Source of the DNA: Nitrospira sp.
GTDB lineage: Bacteria > Nitrospirota > Nitrospiria > Nitrospirales > Nitrospiraceae
Reading direction: 5' to 3'
Assembly: GCA_025360665.1 (NCBI GenBank)
Contig: JANYBU010000237.1
Location: 1-7,489, forward strand
DNA: 7,489 bases
Shown: positions 7,095 through 7,489 of the stretch, in pieces
Numbering within the stretch: position 1 is the first letter of the stretch
Layout of the letters: each line of letters opens with the position of its first letter
The notes under the pieces: model-generated
The model's database searches: none
What the model saw: only the letters and a program-made list of their open reading frames with translations
Told to the model about the DNA's origin: nothing
Translations under genes and position numbers: made by a program

Positions 7095-7194
7095 CGTGAA
7101 GCGTGAAGTGGAAGATATCTGTCGAACTGATGAACTGATGAATTCCGATCATTCAACAGATCAACAGGTCAACAGATTCCGGAATTGCTTCACG
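7095..7194. repeat. Composite imperfect palindrome built of 7-8 bp repeats
   Basis: The outer arms are exact: CGTGAAGC (7095-7102) and GCTTCACG (7187-7194). Inside them, 7117-7143 pairs with 7151-7177, 27 positions with five mismatches (at 7123, 7126, 7130, 7134, 7138) around a 7-nt centre. Each inner arm is itself repetitive: CTGATGAA-type 8-mers on the left, TCAACAG/A-type 8-mers on the right. The outer left arm begins a GTGAAGC/GTGAAGT direct repeat. A perfect ATTCCGGAAT (7176-7185) sits near the right end. Unpaired segments of 14 and 9 nt separate the outer and inner stems. It could fold as a long hairpin in single-stranded DNA or RNA. No transposase or target duplication was seen. Confidence 0.85.
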
Positions 7195-7247
7195 AACGAC
7201 ATACGAGGCAGCCTAGGGGAACCAGTTTTTGTGGGGAGCGGGCGAGC

Positions 7248-7276
7248 TTGACCATCAGTCAGGGAATCGCTAAGGT
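7248..7276 (+). promoter_or_regulatory. Candidate sigma70-type promoter for purE
   Basis: TTGACC (7248-7253) and TAAGGT (7271-7276) are spaced by 17 bp. The -35 matches the consensus at five of six bases. The -10 keeps the first T, the second A and the final T. Transcription would start around 7283, leaving a leader of about 50 nt before the ATG at 7334. Confidence 0.35.
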
Positions 7277-7333
7277 GGGGGCTCCGTTGAGAGCCATGAG
7301 CCAGAGAGCTGTGGGAGAAGGGCCTGCGCGAAT

Positions 7334-7489
7334 ATGCCTCGTCTCAGCAAAGGACCACAATCACGGCGGAGAGGAACGGATCGTCCGCATCCCTTGGTCG
7401 GGGTGTTGGGCGGAAGTAAATCCGATTTCCCGATCTTAGAAAAGGCCGTGGCGATTCTGACCGATCTCGGGATTCCACACGAATTGATG
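7334..7489 (+). CDS. purE: N5-carboxyaminoimidazole ribonucleotide mutase PurE, 3' truncated by window
   Basis: The first 52 codons are present and the frame is open at the window end. After a basic N-terminal stretch of about 20 residues comes VGVLGGSKSDFPILEKAVAI and then a second-helix region ending GIPHELM. This matches the N-terminus of PurE, whose GSKSD loop binds the phosphate/ribose end of the substrate. PurE converts N5-CAIR to CAIR in de novo purine synthesis in the cytosol, normally working with PurK, often encoded next door; whether purK follows is outside the window. A Gly replaces the Met usually found before GSKSD. AGAAGGG (7316-7322) lies 11 nt before the ATG, a rather long spacing. 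A TTG at 7394 would give a shorter N-terminus but has no well-placed RBS. Recognition rests on one short motif-rich segment. Confidence 0.85.
   Translation, partial: MPRLSKGPQSRRRGTDRPHPLVGVLGGSKSDFPILEKAVAILTDLGIPHELM

Larger units (their letters stand above)
7071..7333. other. Intergenic region upstream of purE
   Basis: These 263 bases carry no supported gene. The left half is occupied by the composite palindrome at 7095-7194. The right half holds a candidate promoter (7248-7276) and a short inverted repeat (GGCTC 7280-7284 with GAGCC 7291-7295) in the presumed purE leader. A T-run at 7226-7230 is not preceded by a convincing stem, so I do not call a terminator. Confidence 0.65.

Noticed and set aside
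7095..7194. A CRISPR array
   Set aside because: The repeat units are only 7-8 bp, contiguous and inverted midway, with no spacers.
7212..7230. A rho-independent terminator ending in the T-run at 7226-7230
   Set aside because: The bases before the T-run (including the CCTAGG palindrome) do not form a stable stem adjacent to it.
7277..7333. A purine riboswitch in the purE leader
   Set aside because: The leader is too short and lacks the conserved core; only a 5-bp stem (7280-7295) is visible.
7185..7439. An 84-codon forward frame overlapping the start of purE
   Set aside because: It starts within the palindrome, overlaps the recognisable PurE frame and has no family-like motif.

Overview
The window looks like a chromosomal stretch of a moderately GC-rich Gram-negative environmental bacterium. 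The signal-transduction-heavy gene content and the intergenic runs of 7-9 bp repeats remind me of Nitrospira (Nitrospirota). That assignment is an impression from style; no marker gene here settles it.

Layout, all on the + strand. Positions 1-5712 are the 3' part of one very long gene for a soluble sensor histidine kinase. At least 11 PAS modules (the first cut by the window edge) and two GAF domains precede a HisKA_3/HATPase_c kinase core of the NarX/DegS (HPK7) type. Its start lies upstream of the window. Overlapping its last bases is a NarL/FixJ-type response regulator gene (5699-6355, probable TTG start), the obvious phosphorylation partner. Positions 6356-6698 hold no convincing gene but contain short-period direct and inverted repeats, a small perfect palindrome and a candidate promoter. 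Next comes a stand-alone CheY-like receiver protein (6699-7070). Positions 7071-7333 hold a striking ~100 bp composite imperfect palindrome and a second candidate promoter. The window ends in the first 52 codons of purE (de novo purine synthesis), which runs off the right edge.

How it fits together. The kinase and NarL-type regulator form a cotranscribed, probably translationally coupled two-component pair: many sensory inputs converge on one kinase core, which would control transcription through the LuxR-type HTH of the partner. The single-domain receiver has its own upstream region, and nothing in the window identifies its kinase. purE is a housekeeping gene, and its adjacency is probably incidental.

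No mobile-element gene, CRISPR array, tRNA or rRNA was seen. The most unusual items are the size and regular modular spacing of the kinase, an internal PAS duplication, and the two repeat-built imperfect palindromes flanking the stand-alone receiver. I do not see a clearly new biological system.
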